NCBI GenBank assembly: GCA_025358055.1
Contig: JANYKV010000157.1
Span: forward strand, 1 to 36,074
DNA: 36,074 nt
Origin: Gemmatimonadota bacterium
GTDB taxonomy: Bacteria > Gemmatimonadota > Gemmatimonadetes > Gemmatimonadales > GWC2-71-9
Direction of reading: 5' to 3'
Shown: positions 25,833 to 33,367 of the stretch, piece by piece
Position numbering within the stretch: position 1 is the first letter of the stretch
How the letters are laid out: every line of letters starts with the position of its first letter
Made by a program: the position numbers and the translations under genes
The notes under the pieces: model-generated
What the model saw: the letters and a program-made list of their open reading frames with translations, nothing else
Told to the model about the DNA's origin: nothing
Database searches by the model: none

Positions 25833-26597
25833 TTAACGGTACACCTCCAGGGTGACGGTCGTTGGAGTCGCGATGGCGTATCGCATGCCGTCGAGCCATG
25901 CGCCCGGATTGATGTAGTGGCGACCGGGACCAAACTCATGAAGGGCCGGACGATGGGTGTGGCCCATCACCAGCAAACCAATCGATGGGTCGCGAGCGAG
26001 TTCGGCCAGAGCCCATGCACGCTGCCGTTCGGTCGCCCGGTCGCGCACGGAGACATCCCGGGTCCCGTCCGCGAGCGGACCGCTGAGTAGGTCCATCAGC
26101 CGAAAGCCAAGATCGGGATGAATGAGTCGCCAGGCGCTGACGGTCAACGGATGTTTCGTGAGCGCGTGTATCAGGGAGCCGGCCCAGCTCGATTCCGCGA
26201 TACCATCGCCATGCACGGCGAGGACCTCGGTGTCGCCGATCTGAAACCGAAGGGAATCGGCGCTGAACCGGATGCCGAGGTCCCGGTCCCAAAACGAATC
26301 GCCCCAACGGTCGTGGTTTCCGCCCGTCATGACCACAGGAATCTTGGGGGCGAGGCGGGCCAGGGCGCTCACCACATGGAAGCCGTTTCGCGGGATGACG
26401 CGTCGATACGCAAACCAGAAGTCGAAGAGATCGCCGTTGATCAGCAGGCAATCACCGAGGGTTGGTACGCGATCGAGAAAAGCCAGGAGCGCCTCCTCGG
26501 TTCCTTTGGGGGAAGCACCGAGGTGGGCATCAGAAAGGATAACCAGTTGCTGGCCGAGCACGGCGGCAACATACCGGTTGCACCGCAAATGCCGCAA
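25833..26597 (-). CDS. lpxH: UDP-2,3-diacylglucosamine diphosphatase, LpxH-like metallophosphoesterase
   Basis: Calcineurin-like phosphoesterase. The LpxH reaction cleaves UDP-2,3-diacylglucosamine to lipid X in lipid A synthesis at the inner membrane. Metal ligands appear in order: D23 and H25 (SDAHLG), D56 (NGDLFDFW), N94-H95 (GGNHDRW), VHGDG and GHTHRP near the C-terminus. The longest frame starts at a TTG (26597); TTG 26588 or GTG 26561 would give a more usual N-terminus only a few residues before the first strand, and none has a clear ribosome-binding site. It is convergent with murI and divergent from the thioesterase gene. LpxH or a closely related paralogue such as LpxG-like enzymes cannot be fully separated by eye. 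Confidence 0.83.
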   Translation of the reverse strand: MRHLRCNRYVAAVLGQQLVILSDAHLGASPKGTEEALLAFLDRVPTLGDCLLINGDLFDFWFAYRRVIPRNGFHVVSALARLAPKIPVVMTGGNHDRWGDSFWDRDLGIRFSADSLRFQIGDTEVLAVHGDGIAESSWAGSLIHALTKHPLTVSAWRLIHPDLGFRLMDLLSGPLADGTRDVSVRDRATERQRAWALAELARDPSIGLLVMGHTHRPALHEFGPGRHYINPGAWLDGMRYAIATPTTVTLEVYR

Positions 26598-26635
26598 GCA
26601 GGATCGGTGCGGCGCGGTCCAAATCAGGGGGTGCC

Positions 26636-27082
26636 ATGACCGAGGTCAACCTGCCCGTCATACCACCAATTTCTGAGATCACGGTCCGGGTGAACTACTC
26701 GGAAGTGGACCAAATGGGGGTCGTCTACCATGCCCGCTACCTCGAGTGGCTCGACCGGGCTCGGACCGAGCACCTCCGCCGGACCGGAACCAGCTATAAG
26801 GACCTCGAGGACCAAGGCATGCTGCTCGCGGTGGGCCACCTGGAGATCCGGTATCGCCGGCCCGCCCGCTACGACGATCTGGTCCGAATCCGGTGCTGGG
26901 TTCGTGAGATGGCCTCCCGACGCATTACGTTTGGGTACGCGGTGGAGCACGGTGGAACCGGGGCATTGCTCGCCACCGCGGAAACCGGAATGATGGTGCT
27001 CGATCGGGGTTTCAACTCCACGAGGCTCCGCCCGGCGGTGCTGCAGCTTTTTGCCCCGATTCCGGACCCGGTTCGGCTCTGA
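26636..27082 (+). CDS. ybgC: Acyl-CoA thioesterase, YbgC/4-hydroxybenzoyl-CoA thioesterase family
   Basis: Single hot-dog domain of 148 residues. VNYSEVDQMGVVYHARYLEW carries the catalytic aspartate (D25) and the helix that follows, and the middle has LEIRYRRPARYDDLVRI, both standard for YbgC-type thioesterases that hydrolyse acyl-CoA. ATG 26636 has GGGGG about 5-9 bases upstream. It leads the run of envelope genes to the right. The substrate is not determined by sequence. Confidence 0.86.
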   Translation: MTEVNLPVIPPISEITVRVNYSEVDQMGVVYHARYLEWLDRARTEHLRRTGTSYKDLEDQGMLLAVGHLEIRYRRPARYDDLVRIRCWVREMASRRITFGYAVEHGGTGALLATAETGMMVLDRGFNSTRLRPAVLQLFAPIPDPVRL

Positions 27083-27114
27083 GTTGGGCCGAATTCCACA
27101 AAAAAGGACGCTTC

Positions 27115-27816
27115 ATGAGGGTTCATGGGATTTACCGCCTGGGGGGACTTCTCGGCCCCTTTCTCCTTGGCTGTGGCGGCCGGTCCCTTGAACCGGTGAT
27201 GCCAACCGGTTCCACGCCGGGGGGGGCTGTCGAGGCCGAATCTTGGGTGCGGGCCAGCCAGCCGAAGGAGAACCGCCTGTACCGCTTCAAATGGCAATTC
27301 ATCGATTCCAAAGGGGCAGCGGGTGGTCGGGGCAGCGGCCGGGTCGGGGTGCCGGATTCCCTCCGGTTCGATGTGCAAGGCTCTCTTGGCGTCGGGCGGG
27401 CGGCCGCGTTCATTGTGGGGGATACGGCAATCTGGGCGGAACCCGAGGAGGATGTGGCAAAGCTAGTTCCCAGCTATCCTTTGTTGTGGGCGATGTTGGG
27501 TGTTCCTCGTCTCCCTAGCCGCGGAGCCACACTACGACGGTTCCAGGATGAGCGGGTGGAGGCCTGGCAGTTTGCGAACGGGGTGGATACGATCGAGTAC
27601 GTGCGGACGAACGCCCCAACACCCAGGCTCATCGCCGATGTGCGTCAGGGAATGAAGCGGATCGGCCGGGTCGAAACGGTCTTGAACCCCGACGGCAGCC
27701 TCGTCTCCTCCCGGCTGACCGTGCCTGCTGCTCCGGCGCGTCTCGATATTACCTTCACCCTCAACTCGGTGGCCAAGGCTTTTGCGCCAGAAACGTGGGT
27801 TCGTCCTCAGCCTTAG
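27115..27816 (+). CDS. Hypothetical lipoprotein, possibly LolA/LolB-like
   Basis: Uncharacterised lipoprotein of 233 residues. A signal sequence with basic start ends in the lipobox LLGC, giving lipidated Cys at residue 20. The mature part (RLYRFKWQFIDSKG, then DSLRFDVQGSLGVGRAAAFIVGDTAIWAEP) alternates polar and hydrophobic residues like the half-barrel fold of LolA/LolB or DUF4292 proteins, which carry lipids or lipoproteins across the periplasm. That likeness is weak and seen by eye only. AAGGA lies about 8 bases before ATG 27115. It overlaps the lptE start by 35 bp, which suggests linked expression and an outer-membrane assembly role. Confidence 0.7.
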   Translation: MRVHGIYRLGGLLGPFLLGCGGRSLEPVMPTGSTPGGAVEAESWVRASQPKENRLYRFKWQFIDSKGAAGGRGSGRVGVPDSLRFDVQGSLGVGRAAAFIVGDTAIWAEPEEDVAKLVPSYPLLWAMLGVPRLPSRGATLRRFQDERVEAWQFANGVDTIEYVRTNAPTPRLIADVRQGMKRIGRVETVLNPDGSLVSSRLTVPAAPARLDITFTLNSVAKAFAPETWVRPQP

Positions 27817-28282
27817 CGCGCTGCTATTGGGCGCGTGTCTGTATAGCTTCACCGGTGGTGGGCTGCCGAACCACATCCGGACGGTGGCGGTGTTGCCGTT
27901 TGACAACCTCACCTCCGACCCGACGCTCACCCAAGAGATCAATGTCGATGTGCGGGATGCGATGGAAAAGCGACTGGGTCTCCGTCCGGCCGGCGAGTCG
28001 GCCGCGGATGCGATCGTGAAGGGCACCATTACCCGGTACGAGCCCGACGTTGCCCTCGCCTACCAAGGCGACACGCGCGGGGCCCTTACCGTGACGAACC
28101 GCCAGCTGCAGATTAGCGTGACGATTCAGATCATGGATCAGCGGGAAGGGAAGGTCCTGTGGGAAAGCACCGGCCTCACCGTGGAAGGCCAGTACCCGCC
28201 AGGGCAAGAGGCCAAGGGACGGCGCGATGCGCGGGAGAAGCTCATCACCAAAATTGTCGAGGGAGCCCAATCACAATGGTGA
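27782..28282 (+). CDS. lptE: LptE-family LPS assembly lipoprotein
   Basis: Probable outer-membrane lipoprotein that plugs LptD during LPS insertion. 166 residues; MRQKRGFVLSLSALLLGAC is a short basic-hydrophobic signal with lipobox LGAC. The mature sequence VAVLPFDNLTSDPTLTQEI and GTITRYEPDVA, followed by VTVTIQ-type strands and GKVLWES, is the alternating pattern of the LptE family as found in Bacteroidota and related diderms. The start is the TTG at 27782, inside the previous gene; no later start would leave a full signal peptide. An organism with lpxH and heptose synthesis fits an LPS role. Confidence 0.75.
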   Translation: MRQKRGFVLSLSALLLGACLYSFTGGGLPNHIRTVAVLPFDNLTSDPTLTQEINVDVRDAMEKRLGLRPAGESAADAIVKGTITRYEPDVALAYQGDTRGALTVTNRQLQISVTIQIMDQREGKVLWESTGLTVEGQYPPGQEAKGRRDAREKLITKIVEGAQSQW

Positions 28283-28650
28283 CGCGGATCCGATCGAACG
28301 AGCGTGGGGCGAGCACCCTCGGGTGCGGGATCTCCGTGCTTCTGTTTCTTGCGGTGCTCTATTACGGGGCGATGATCGGCCCTCATGTCTGGAACTACTA
28401 TTCGTTCAAAGACGAAATGAACACCGCGGCGCGCTTCGCGCAGACGCAAACCGATCCACAGATCCTGAGAGTCCTCGCGGCCAAGGCCGATGAGATTGGG
28501 CTTCCGCCGGCTGCAAAAGCGGGGCTCAAAATCCGCCGAACGCCGAACCCTCAGCGCATCTCCATCAGCACGCAATACAACGAGAGAATCGACCTCCCCC
28601 TCCTGCATCGGATCATCACCTTCCGACCTCAGGCCGAGATGATGTACTAG
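28276..28650 (+). CDS. Small single-pass membrane protein, DUF4845-like
   Basis: Uncharacterised protein of 124 residues. After a short charged start (MVTRIRSNERGAST) comes one transmembrane segment (about 16-38: CGISVLLFLAVLYYGAMIG), then a soluble domain with EMNTAARFAQTQTD and IRRTPNPQRISISTQYNERI, which resembles DUF4845 or pilin-like minor proteins. ATG 28276 overlaps the lptE stop by 7 bases; the frame is open to 28159 but only within lptE. The overlap implies co-translation with lptE. Function unknown. Confidence 0.7.
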   Translation: MVTRIRSNERGASTLGCGISVLLFLAVLYYGAMIGPHVWNYYSFKDEMNTAARFAQTQTDPQILRVLAAKADEIGLPPAAKAGLKIRRTPNPQRISISTQYNERIDLPLLHRIITFRPQAEMMY

Positions 28651-28691
28651 TGACTCGGACGCGATCCTCCGACGTGGGCTGGTAGCACCGT

Positions 28692-29168
28692 ATGTCGACC
28701 TCCGCCAAAATCCGGAATTGCCGCGCGGCCTTGGAATGGCGGACCGCCGAGCGAGGCCGGGTGGTATTCACCAATGGGGTCTTCGATCTCCTTCACCCAG
28801 GTCATGTCGAGTACCTCGAGGCCGCCCGTGCGCTCGGCGACGCATTGATCGTCGGCACGAACAGCGATGCTTCCGTGCGGCGGCTCGGAAAAGGTCCGGG
28901 TCGACCGGTCCTTCCGCTCGAGGCGCGAGCGCGACTTCTCGCGGGGCTCGAGGCCGTGAGTTGCGTGGTTCCCTTCGAGGAAGACACCCCCCTCGCGTTG
29001 ATCGAGGCGCTTCGGCCCGACGTGTTGGTGAAAGGCGCCGATTATAATCGCGCGACCATCGTGGGAGCGGATATCGTCGAGTCGTATGGCGGGCGAGTGG
29101 CCACGGTGGCCCTCGTGCCGGGGTTCAGTACCACCGCACTCGTGGAGCGTCTTCGTGCCTCGTCCTGA
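28692..29168 (+). CDS. rfaE2: D-glycero-beta-D-manno-heptose 1-phosphate adenylyltransferase
   Basis: Cytidylyltransferase-fold enzyme that makes ADP-heptose for the LPS inner core; it equals the C-terminal half of Hld[18 protein letters not shown] (26-42) contains the HxGH nucleotide-binding motif (35-38), followed by [14 protein letters not shown] and [10 protein letters not shown]. The end [12 protein letters not shown] is typical of the family, where a Ser/Thr-rich motif binds nucleotide. 158 residues is the single-domain length; the kinase half is not in the window. The gene overlaps the rph start by 14 bp. Confidence 0.92.
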   Translation: MSTSAKIRNCRAALEWRTAERGRVVFTNGVFDLLHPGHVEYLEAARALGDALIVGTNSDASVRRLGKGPGRPVLPLEARARLLAGLEAVSCVVPFEEDTPLALIEALRPDVLVKGADYNRATIVGADIVESYGGRVATVALVPGFSTTALVERLRASS

Positions 29169-29865
29169 TGGTCGGTCCGAAAACCAGTTGCGCCCGGTGG
29201 CTCTCGAACGGGGAGCCAATCCCTACGCCGAGGGCTCCTGTCTCGTCCGGTTTGGTGGAACGCTCGTCCACTGCACGGCGAGCGTGGAGGCCGGCGCCCC
29301 GCCGTTCAAGAAGGGAACTGGAGAGGGTTGGGTGACCGCGGAATACGCGATGCTCCCTCGCGCGACGCTCGAACGTTCGTCTCGCGAACGCAATGGACCC
29401 GGGGGCCGCAGCCAGGAGATCCAACGCCTGATCGGGCGTTCCCTCCGGGCCGGCATGCGGACCATGGCCTTTGGGGAGTACACGATCAAAGTCGATTGTG
29501 ACGTGCTCCAAGCCGACGGAGGTACTCGGACCGCGAGTATCACCGGTGGATGCATTGCGTTGGCGGATGCCTGTGCCTGGCTGGCCGCCAAGGCCGGAAT
29601 CCCGACTCCGTTCGGACACTTGGTGGCCGCCGTGTCGGTTGGGCTCGTGGAAGAGAACCCGTGTTTGGATCTGGCCTACGTCGAGGATAAGGACGCCACA
29701 GTCGATGCGAATGTTGTGATGATCGAACCCGACCGGTTCGTGGAGGTGCAGGGCACCGGTGAGCAGGGGACTTTCGCGCGCAAGCAACTCGACGCCCTTC
29801 TCGATTTGGCCCATGGCGGCATCACCGAGCTGTTCGCGCTCCAGCGGAAGACTTTAGGCTGGTGA
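29155..29865 (+). CDS. rph: Ribonuclease PH
   Basis: Phosphorolytic 3'-5' exoribonuclease that trims tRNA 3' ends. The N-terminal [14 protein letters not shown] is the standard start. Other signatures are [36 protein letters not shown] and [23 protein letters not shown] 29155 is chosen because it gives this N-terminus and has GGAG 8 bases upstream; the frame is open to 29086 inside rfaE2 but that extension is not homologous. 236 residues, normal. The stop overlaps the next gene (GTGA). Confidence 0.94.
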   Translation: MPRPDGRSENQLRPVALERGANPYAEGSCLVRFGGTLVHCTASVEAGAPPFKKGTGEGWVTAEYAMLPRATLERSSRERNGPGGRSQEIQRLIGRSLRAGMRTMAFGEYTIKVDCDVLQADGGTRTASITGGCIALADACAWLAAKAGIPTPFGHLVAAVSVGLVEENPCLDLAYVEDKDATVDANVVMIEPDRFVEVQGTGEQGTFARKQLDALLDLAHGGITELFALQRKTLGW

Positions 29866-30485
29866 AAATTCTTGTGGCCACTCGGAGTGAAGGAAAGCAG
29901 CGTGAAATTCGTCCGCTGTTCGAGGGGTCGGGATGGACCGCCGTCTTCCCGGATGATGAGGGCATCTTTGAAAGCCCGGAGGAGGCCGTGCTTGAGCTGG
30001 GCGATGGCTTCGTCGCAAACGCGCGAGCAAAGGCCCAATATTTCGCGCGCGCCAGTGGGCTTCCAACCGTCGCCGATGACAGCGGCTTGGAGGTCATCTC
30101 GCTCGGCGGTGAACCAGGGGTGCGCTCGAAGCGTTGGGCCAATGCCACGGGAACGCCTGCCGAAATAGATGCGGCGAACAATGCCTATCTCCTCCGACGA
30201 CTCCTCGGGGCCGTTGAAATGCGGCGTCGGGCACGATATCGCTGCGTACTCGTCCTCCTCCGCACCCCGCGCGCCACTCCCGAAGTGTTTGAAGGGGCCT
30301 CGTTCGGTCGCATCCTAGAGACGCCAATGGGGACCGGCGGGTTCGGGTACGATCCGCTGTTCTTTAGTGACGATTTGGGGAAGAGTTTCGGCGAGGCGAC
30401 GCCGGAAGAGAAACACAAGGTTGGTCACCGGGGTCGCGCCTTCACCGCCTTGGTGGCGGCGCTCGGACCACCTCCGACGATCTAG
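29862..30485 (+). CDS. rdgB: XTP/dITP diphosphatase (Ham1/RdgB)
   Basis: Removes non-canonical purine nucleotides (dITP, XTP) before they reach DNA or RNA. LVATRSEGKQREI at the start, VADDSGLEV in the middle and GTGGFGYDPLFF followed by KHKVGHRGRA are the family's substrate and metal motifs. 207 residues. GTG 29862 overlaps the rph stop; the rph-rdgB pairing is common across bacteria. It is the last gene of this run and faces the convergent LssY_C gene. Confidence 0.94.
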   Translation: MKILVATRSEGKQREIRPLFEGSGWTAVFPDDEGIFESPEEAVLELGDGFVANARAKAQYFARASGLPTVADDSGLEVISLGGEPGVRSKRWANATGTPAEIDAANNAYLLRRLLGAVEMRRRARYRCVLVLLRTPRATPEVFEGASFGRILETPMGTGGFGYDPLFFSDDLGKSFGEATPEEKHKVGHRGRAFTALVAALGPPPTI

Positions 30486-30491
30486 AACTTC

Positions 30492-30560
30492 TCTATTGTT
30501 GATGCGGGCGCGGCACGCCGTGCCCCGGCATATGGTGTCTTCCCACCTTCTATTGTTGAT
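30492..30560. repeat. 12-bp direct repeat TCTATTGTTGAT flanking a small hairpin
   Basis: Two exact copies of TCTATTGTTGAT at 30492-30503 and 30549-30560 lie 57 bp apart in the gap between convergent genes; the right copy includes the last codons and stop of the LssY_C gene. Between them is GGCAC-GCC-GTGCC, a 5-bp stem. No T-run follows on either strand. The repeat may have arisen by a small local duplication of the 3' end of the minus-strand gene. Confidence 0.6.
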
Positions 30561-31788
30561 CTCGATCTGAGTCGCACGGTCGACCGCGAATGATTGCCGC
30601 ACGCCCATCCGTATGCATTTTCTGTCCGGAGCCATTTTTCGCCTCGGTCACCGCACCGGGCAGGCCCCGATACTCCACGAGTCGGGCGCAATTGCCGGCC
30701 TCGAGAGTCCGTACCAAGTAGTCCCGTTCGCCGTCGATTTCTGGGCTGATCTTGTGCGTCGCTTTCGTCGCCAGGAGGCCGATGTCCTTGTTCGCGGCGC
30801 CGACCCACGTGTGCTTGAGACTGTCAATGGACCAAAGCCGGATATGATGTCGAATCCTCGCATGCGGACCGGCGACCTCGTAGGCCACATCTTCGGGCCG
30901 GCCGTCGAAGTATTGGGCGCTCATCGGAGCGCGCGTGTTCTGCCGCTTGAAGATGGCCGTCATGATTCCCCAGGCGACGGTGTGAAAGCGTCGCCGATCG
31001 GGGACGATCCAGCCCGCATTGCGAAACGCCGAATCCAACTCCTGTCGGGTGCCGAGGAAGACGACATTGATGACGTCGCCAGCGGCCCGATTCTTCTTTG
31101 CGGTACGAAGCTCGAACGGCGGTAGCTCGGGGCCTTGGAGCGCCAGGTCACCCGGCACGGCAGGTGTGCATACTGGTTGGGTGAGCTCGAGCGGAACGGT
31201 GAGCCGCAACCGGCCGATTTCGCCCGCTACGATGCGGACGCCGCCGCCCCGTCGAGAGAGAAAAAATCCGCCGATGAGGGCGGAGGGAATCACGGCAAGA
31301 ACGCCCGGAACCGCGAGCGCGCCGGACGGAAGCAGCCGTCGGCCGAGAGAGCCTCCGTTGCCACGAATAGCCCCCGAAGCCTCGACGTTCGCGGCTGCGG
31401 TGTATTCGAGCGAGTCCAGCACCGCGGTCAGGGAAACCCATCGATTCCGACCTAACTCAATCGAATCGAAATGGATCCGAAGTTCACCGCGGCCTCCGAA
31501 CCACCCACCGCGGCGGGAGCGCACGATTCTCCCGCTGGCGCGGGCGTAGGGAGGCACGACGGTGCAGGAGTCCAACAGGACCGGAGCAATGGACTCCGCA
31601 GTGACAGGGGTCCCGATGGTGTCCTTCCCGCTACGGAGCGACGTGAGGAAACGAATCGGGATGGGGGTTCCAACGGGCACTTCGCGGGCTTGGGCGGCCG
31701 CGAAGCTGGATACTCCAAGGCTGAGAGCCGTGAAGCCTCCAGCAGTAAGCGAGCGCCTAAACCTGCGGAAAAACCGGAATCGAGGCAC
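30550..31788 (-). CDS. Exported LssY_C-domain protein
   Basis: Uncharacterised protein of 412 residues. A signal peptide with very basic start (FRFFRRFRRSL) ends in AAAQA near residue 34. The first half (about 35-215) is beta-rich with GGxGGR-like turns and a hydrophobic segment (about 157-177). The second half from about 240 matches the LssY C-terminal domain: INVVFLGTRQELDSAFRNAG, APMSAQYFDGRPEDVAYE, RHHIRLW, then HKISPEIDGERDYLVR and TDGRAAII. This domain occurs in membrane phosphatase-like and secretion-linked proteins; its activity is not known to me. GTG 31788 is the start. It is last in the minus-strand run after the hydrolase. Confidence 0.72.
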   Translation of the reverse strand: MPRFRFFRRFRRSLTAGGFTALSLGVSSFAAAQAREVPVGTPIPIRFLTSLRSGKDTIGTPVTAESIAPVLLDSCTVVPPYARASGRIVRSRRGGWFGGRGELRIHFDSIELGRNRWVSLTAVLDSLEYTAAANVEASGAIRGNGGSLGRRLLPSGALAVPGVLAVIPSALIGGFFLSRRGGGVRIVAGEIGRLRLTVPLELTQPVCTPAVPGDLALQGPELPPFELRTAKKNRAAGDVINVVFLGTRQELDSAFRNAGWIVPDRRRFHTVAWGIMTAIFKRQNTRAPMSAQYFDGRPEDVAYEVAGPHARIRHHIRLWSIDSLKHTWVGAANKDIGLLATKATHKISPEIDGERDYLVRTLEAGNCARLVEYRGLPGAVTEAKNGSGQKMHTDGRAAIIRGRPCDSDRDQQ

Positions 31789-31869
31789 CCCGTAACCTAA
31801 TACCCTTCTTGCAATGGCGTAGGGACCGGCCCAACATTTTGGCCTCCGGAGTTCCCGTCCGCCCCGAGG

Positions 31870-33321
31870 CTAAGGCATTGGCCCACGCTGCTTTACCAGG
31901 GTCCGGATCCGCTCTACCACCGGGGGGCTTGCTCCGCCGTAGTTGGAGAGCACGACGGCCACATACCCCGACCGGATAAATATGTCGAGGTTGGAGCTGA
32001 TTCCGGGAAACCCACCGCTGTGCCCTACAATACCCGAGGCGGTATCCACTCCGAAACCGAACCCGTACTGCGGGGAGTTCAGCTCGGGCTTGGTCGAAGT
32101 GAGTACCTCCACGAATTGCTTGGCGACCAGCTTTCCGGACTTCAGTGCCTCGGCGAATCGGAGCAGATCTTCCGCGGTCGAATAGCCCCCACCCGCAGGG
32201 CCCCCGCGAATGACGTGCATGAAAATGTTGTTGCGCAGCCGCTTCGTGCCGTCCGCGCCGAAATCCGTCTCATAGCCAACCGCCAAATTCGGATTCACCC
32301 GGTCGAGCTCGTAGGCATCGCTGTTGGTCATGCCGGCGGGGCCGTAGATATGGTCGCGGATGTATTGGAAGTAGTCCTGCTTCGTCACCACCTCGATGAC
32401 CTTACCGAGGACGAGCATCCCCGTATTGCTGTACGACCAGCGGCTTCCGGGTTCGAACGCGTTGGAGTCGCCTTTCGCCAGCTGCATCATGTCATCGACA
32501 GTCCGGAACCGGGCCCGCGAGGAGCGATCGAATTCATCGTTGAAATAGCTCCCCAGGCCGGACGTGTGCGACAGGAGATGCTTGATGCGGATTTTTGCGG
32601 CGGCCGCCGGGCTCGGGAAATCAGGCAAGAACTTCGACAGGGGATCGTCGAGCGAGAGCTTACCCTGTTCGACCAGCTGCGCGATCGCGACCGACGTAAA
32701 CATCTTATTCATGGAGCCCAGGTTGAACTTGGTGTCCAGTCGGTTGAGCGCGCCAAAGTCTCGATTCGCCTGGCCGAAGGCCGCGGAATACAGAATCTTG
32801 CCGTCCTTCGCCAGCAAGACCGAGCCGGAGAACACGTCCGCCCCGGCGAGGGTCTCCACCGATTTCCGGAGGGCCGCCACCAGCTCGGCATCGCTGGCGA
32901 GCCTGGACTCGGAGCCTCCAGGAGTCGGCGGAGGCGGGCGGAGGCCGATTCGGGTGACTAGGTAGGGTGGTTGGGTGTCGACCATGACGAGGATAGCGTT
33001 CCAGTCTCCCGTCAGGCGCCGTTTCACGAGGGCCGTAACCTGCCCGGGCTGCTCGTCCTGGAGGCCGGCCCACTCGAGCCCTCCGGAGGCCTCGCGCTGA
33101 CCCAACACGAAGTTCACATGGGCGTCCATCGGCAGACCCTTCATCCGGCCGCCGAAGGCGGAGTCGACGTAGGCGTGAACGGCGGCCACGTTTGCTCCGT
33201 TGATGAGGCCCACGATCTCCTGCGCTCGCCGAGCCGCCGGACTTGGCGCTTGGGCGAGGAGCGGACCCATGAGCAGAGGGCCGGCCGCTACCCCGAGGCC
33301 CACTCTGAGGAGATATCGCAT
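31870..33321 (-). CDS. Secreted serine hydrolase, beta-lactamase/penicillin-binding-protein class C family
   Basis: Beta-lactamase-related hydrolase of 483 residues with an N-terminal signal (about 1-24, cleavage after LLAQA). Residues about 27-125 are an extra N-terminal domain of alternating polar pattern; the catalytic domain follows. The SxxK motif is S203-MN-K206 (GSMNKMF), YxN is Y297-S-N299 and HSG is H434-S-G436, the three class C/esterase active-site motifs. Members include D-aminopeptidases, esterases and PBP4-like proteins, so antibiotic hydrolysis should not be assumed. ATG 33321 has GGAG upstream and a TATATT (33352-33357 on the complement) that could serve as a -10 box. It follows the permease gene closely. 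Confidence 0.85.
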   Translation of the reverse strand: MRYLLRVGLGVAAGPLLMGPLLAQAPSPAARRAQEIVGLINGANVAAVHAYVDSAFGGRMKGLPMDAHVNFVLGQREASGGLEWAGLQDEQPGQVTALVKRRLTGDWNAILVMVDTQPPYLVTRIGLRPPPPTPGGSESRLASDAELVAALRKSVETLAGADVFSGSVLLAKDGKILYSAAFGQANRDFGALNRLDTKFNLGSMNKMFTSVAIAQLVEQGKLSLDDPLSKFLPDFPSPAAAAKIRIKHLLSHTSGLGSYFNDEFDRSSRARFRTVDDMMQLAKGDSNAFEPGSRWSYSNTGMLVLGKVIEVVTKQDYFQYIRDHIYGPAGMTNSDAYELDRVNPNLAVGYETDFGADGTKRLRNNIFMHVIRGGPAGGGYSTAEDLLRFAEALKSGKLVAKQFVEVLTSTKPELNSPQYGFGFGVDTASGIVGHSGGFPGISSNLDIFIRSGYVAVVLSNYGGASPPVVERIRTLVKQRGPMP

Positions 33322-33367
33322 ACTCGTTTCGCTCCGTTATGGATTTCGCTCAATATACTCCGACGGG

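Noticed and set aside
30505-30530. Hairpin GGCAC-GCC-GTGCC as an intrinsic terminator for rdgB or the LssY_C gene
   Set aside because: Stem of only 5 bp and no T-run on either strand.
31870-33321. Antibiotic-resistance beta-lactamase
   Set aside because: The SxxK/YxN/HSG motifs also fit esterases and D-aminopeptidases; an extra N-terminal domain and lack of a resistance context do not favour a resistance role.
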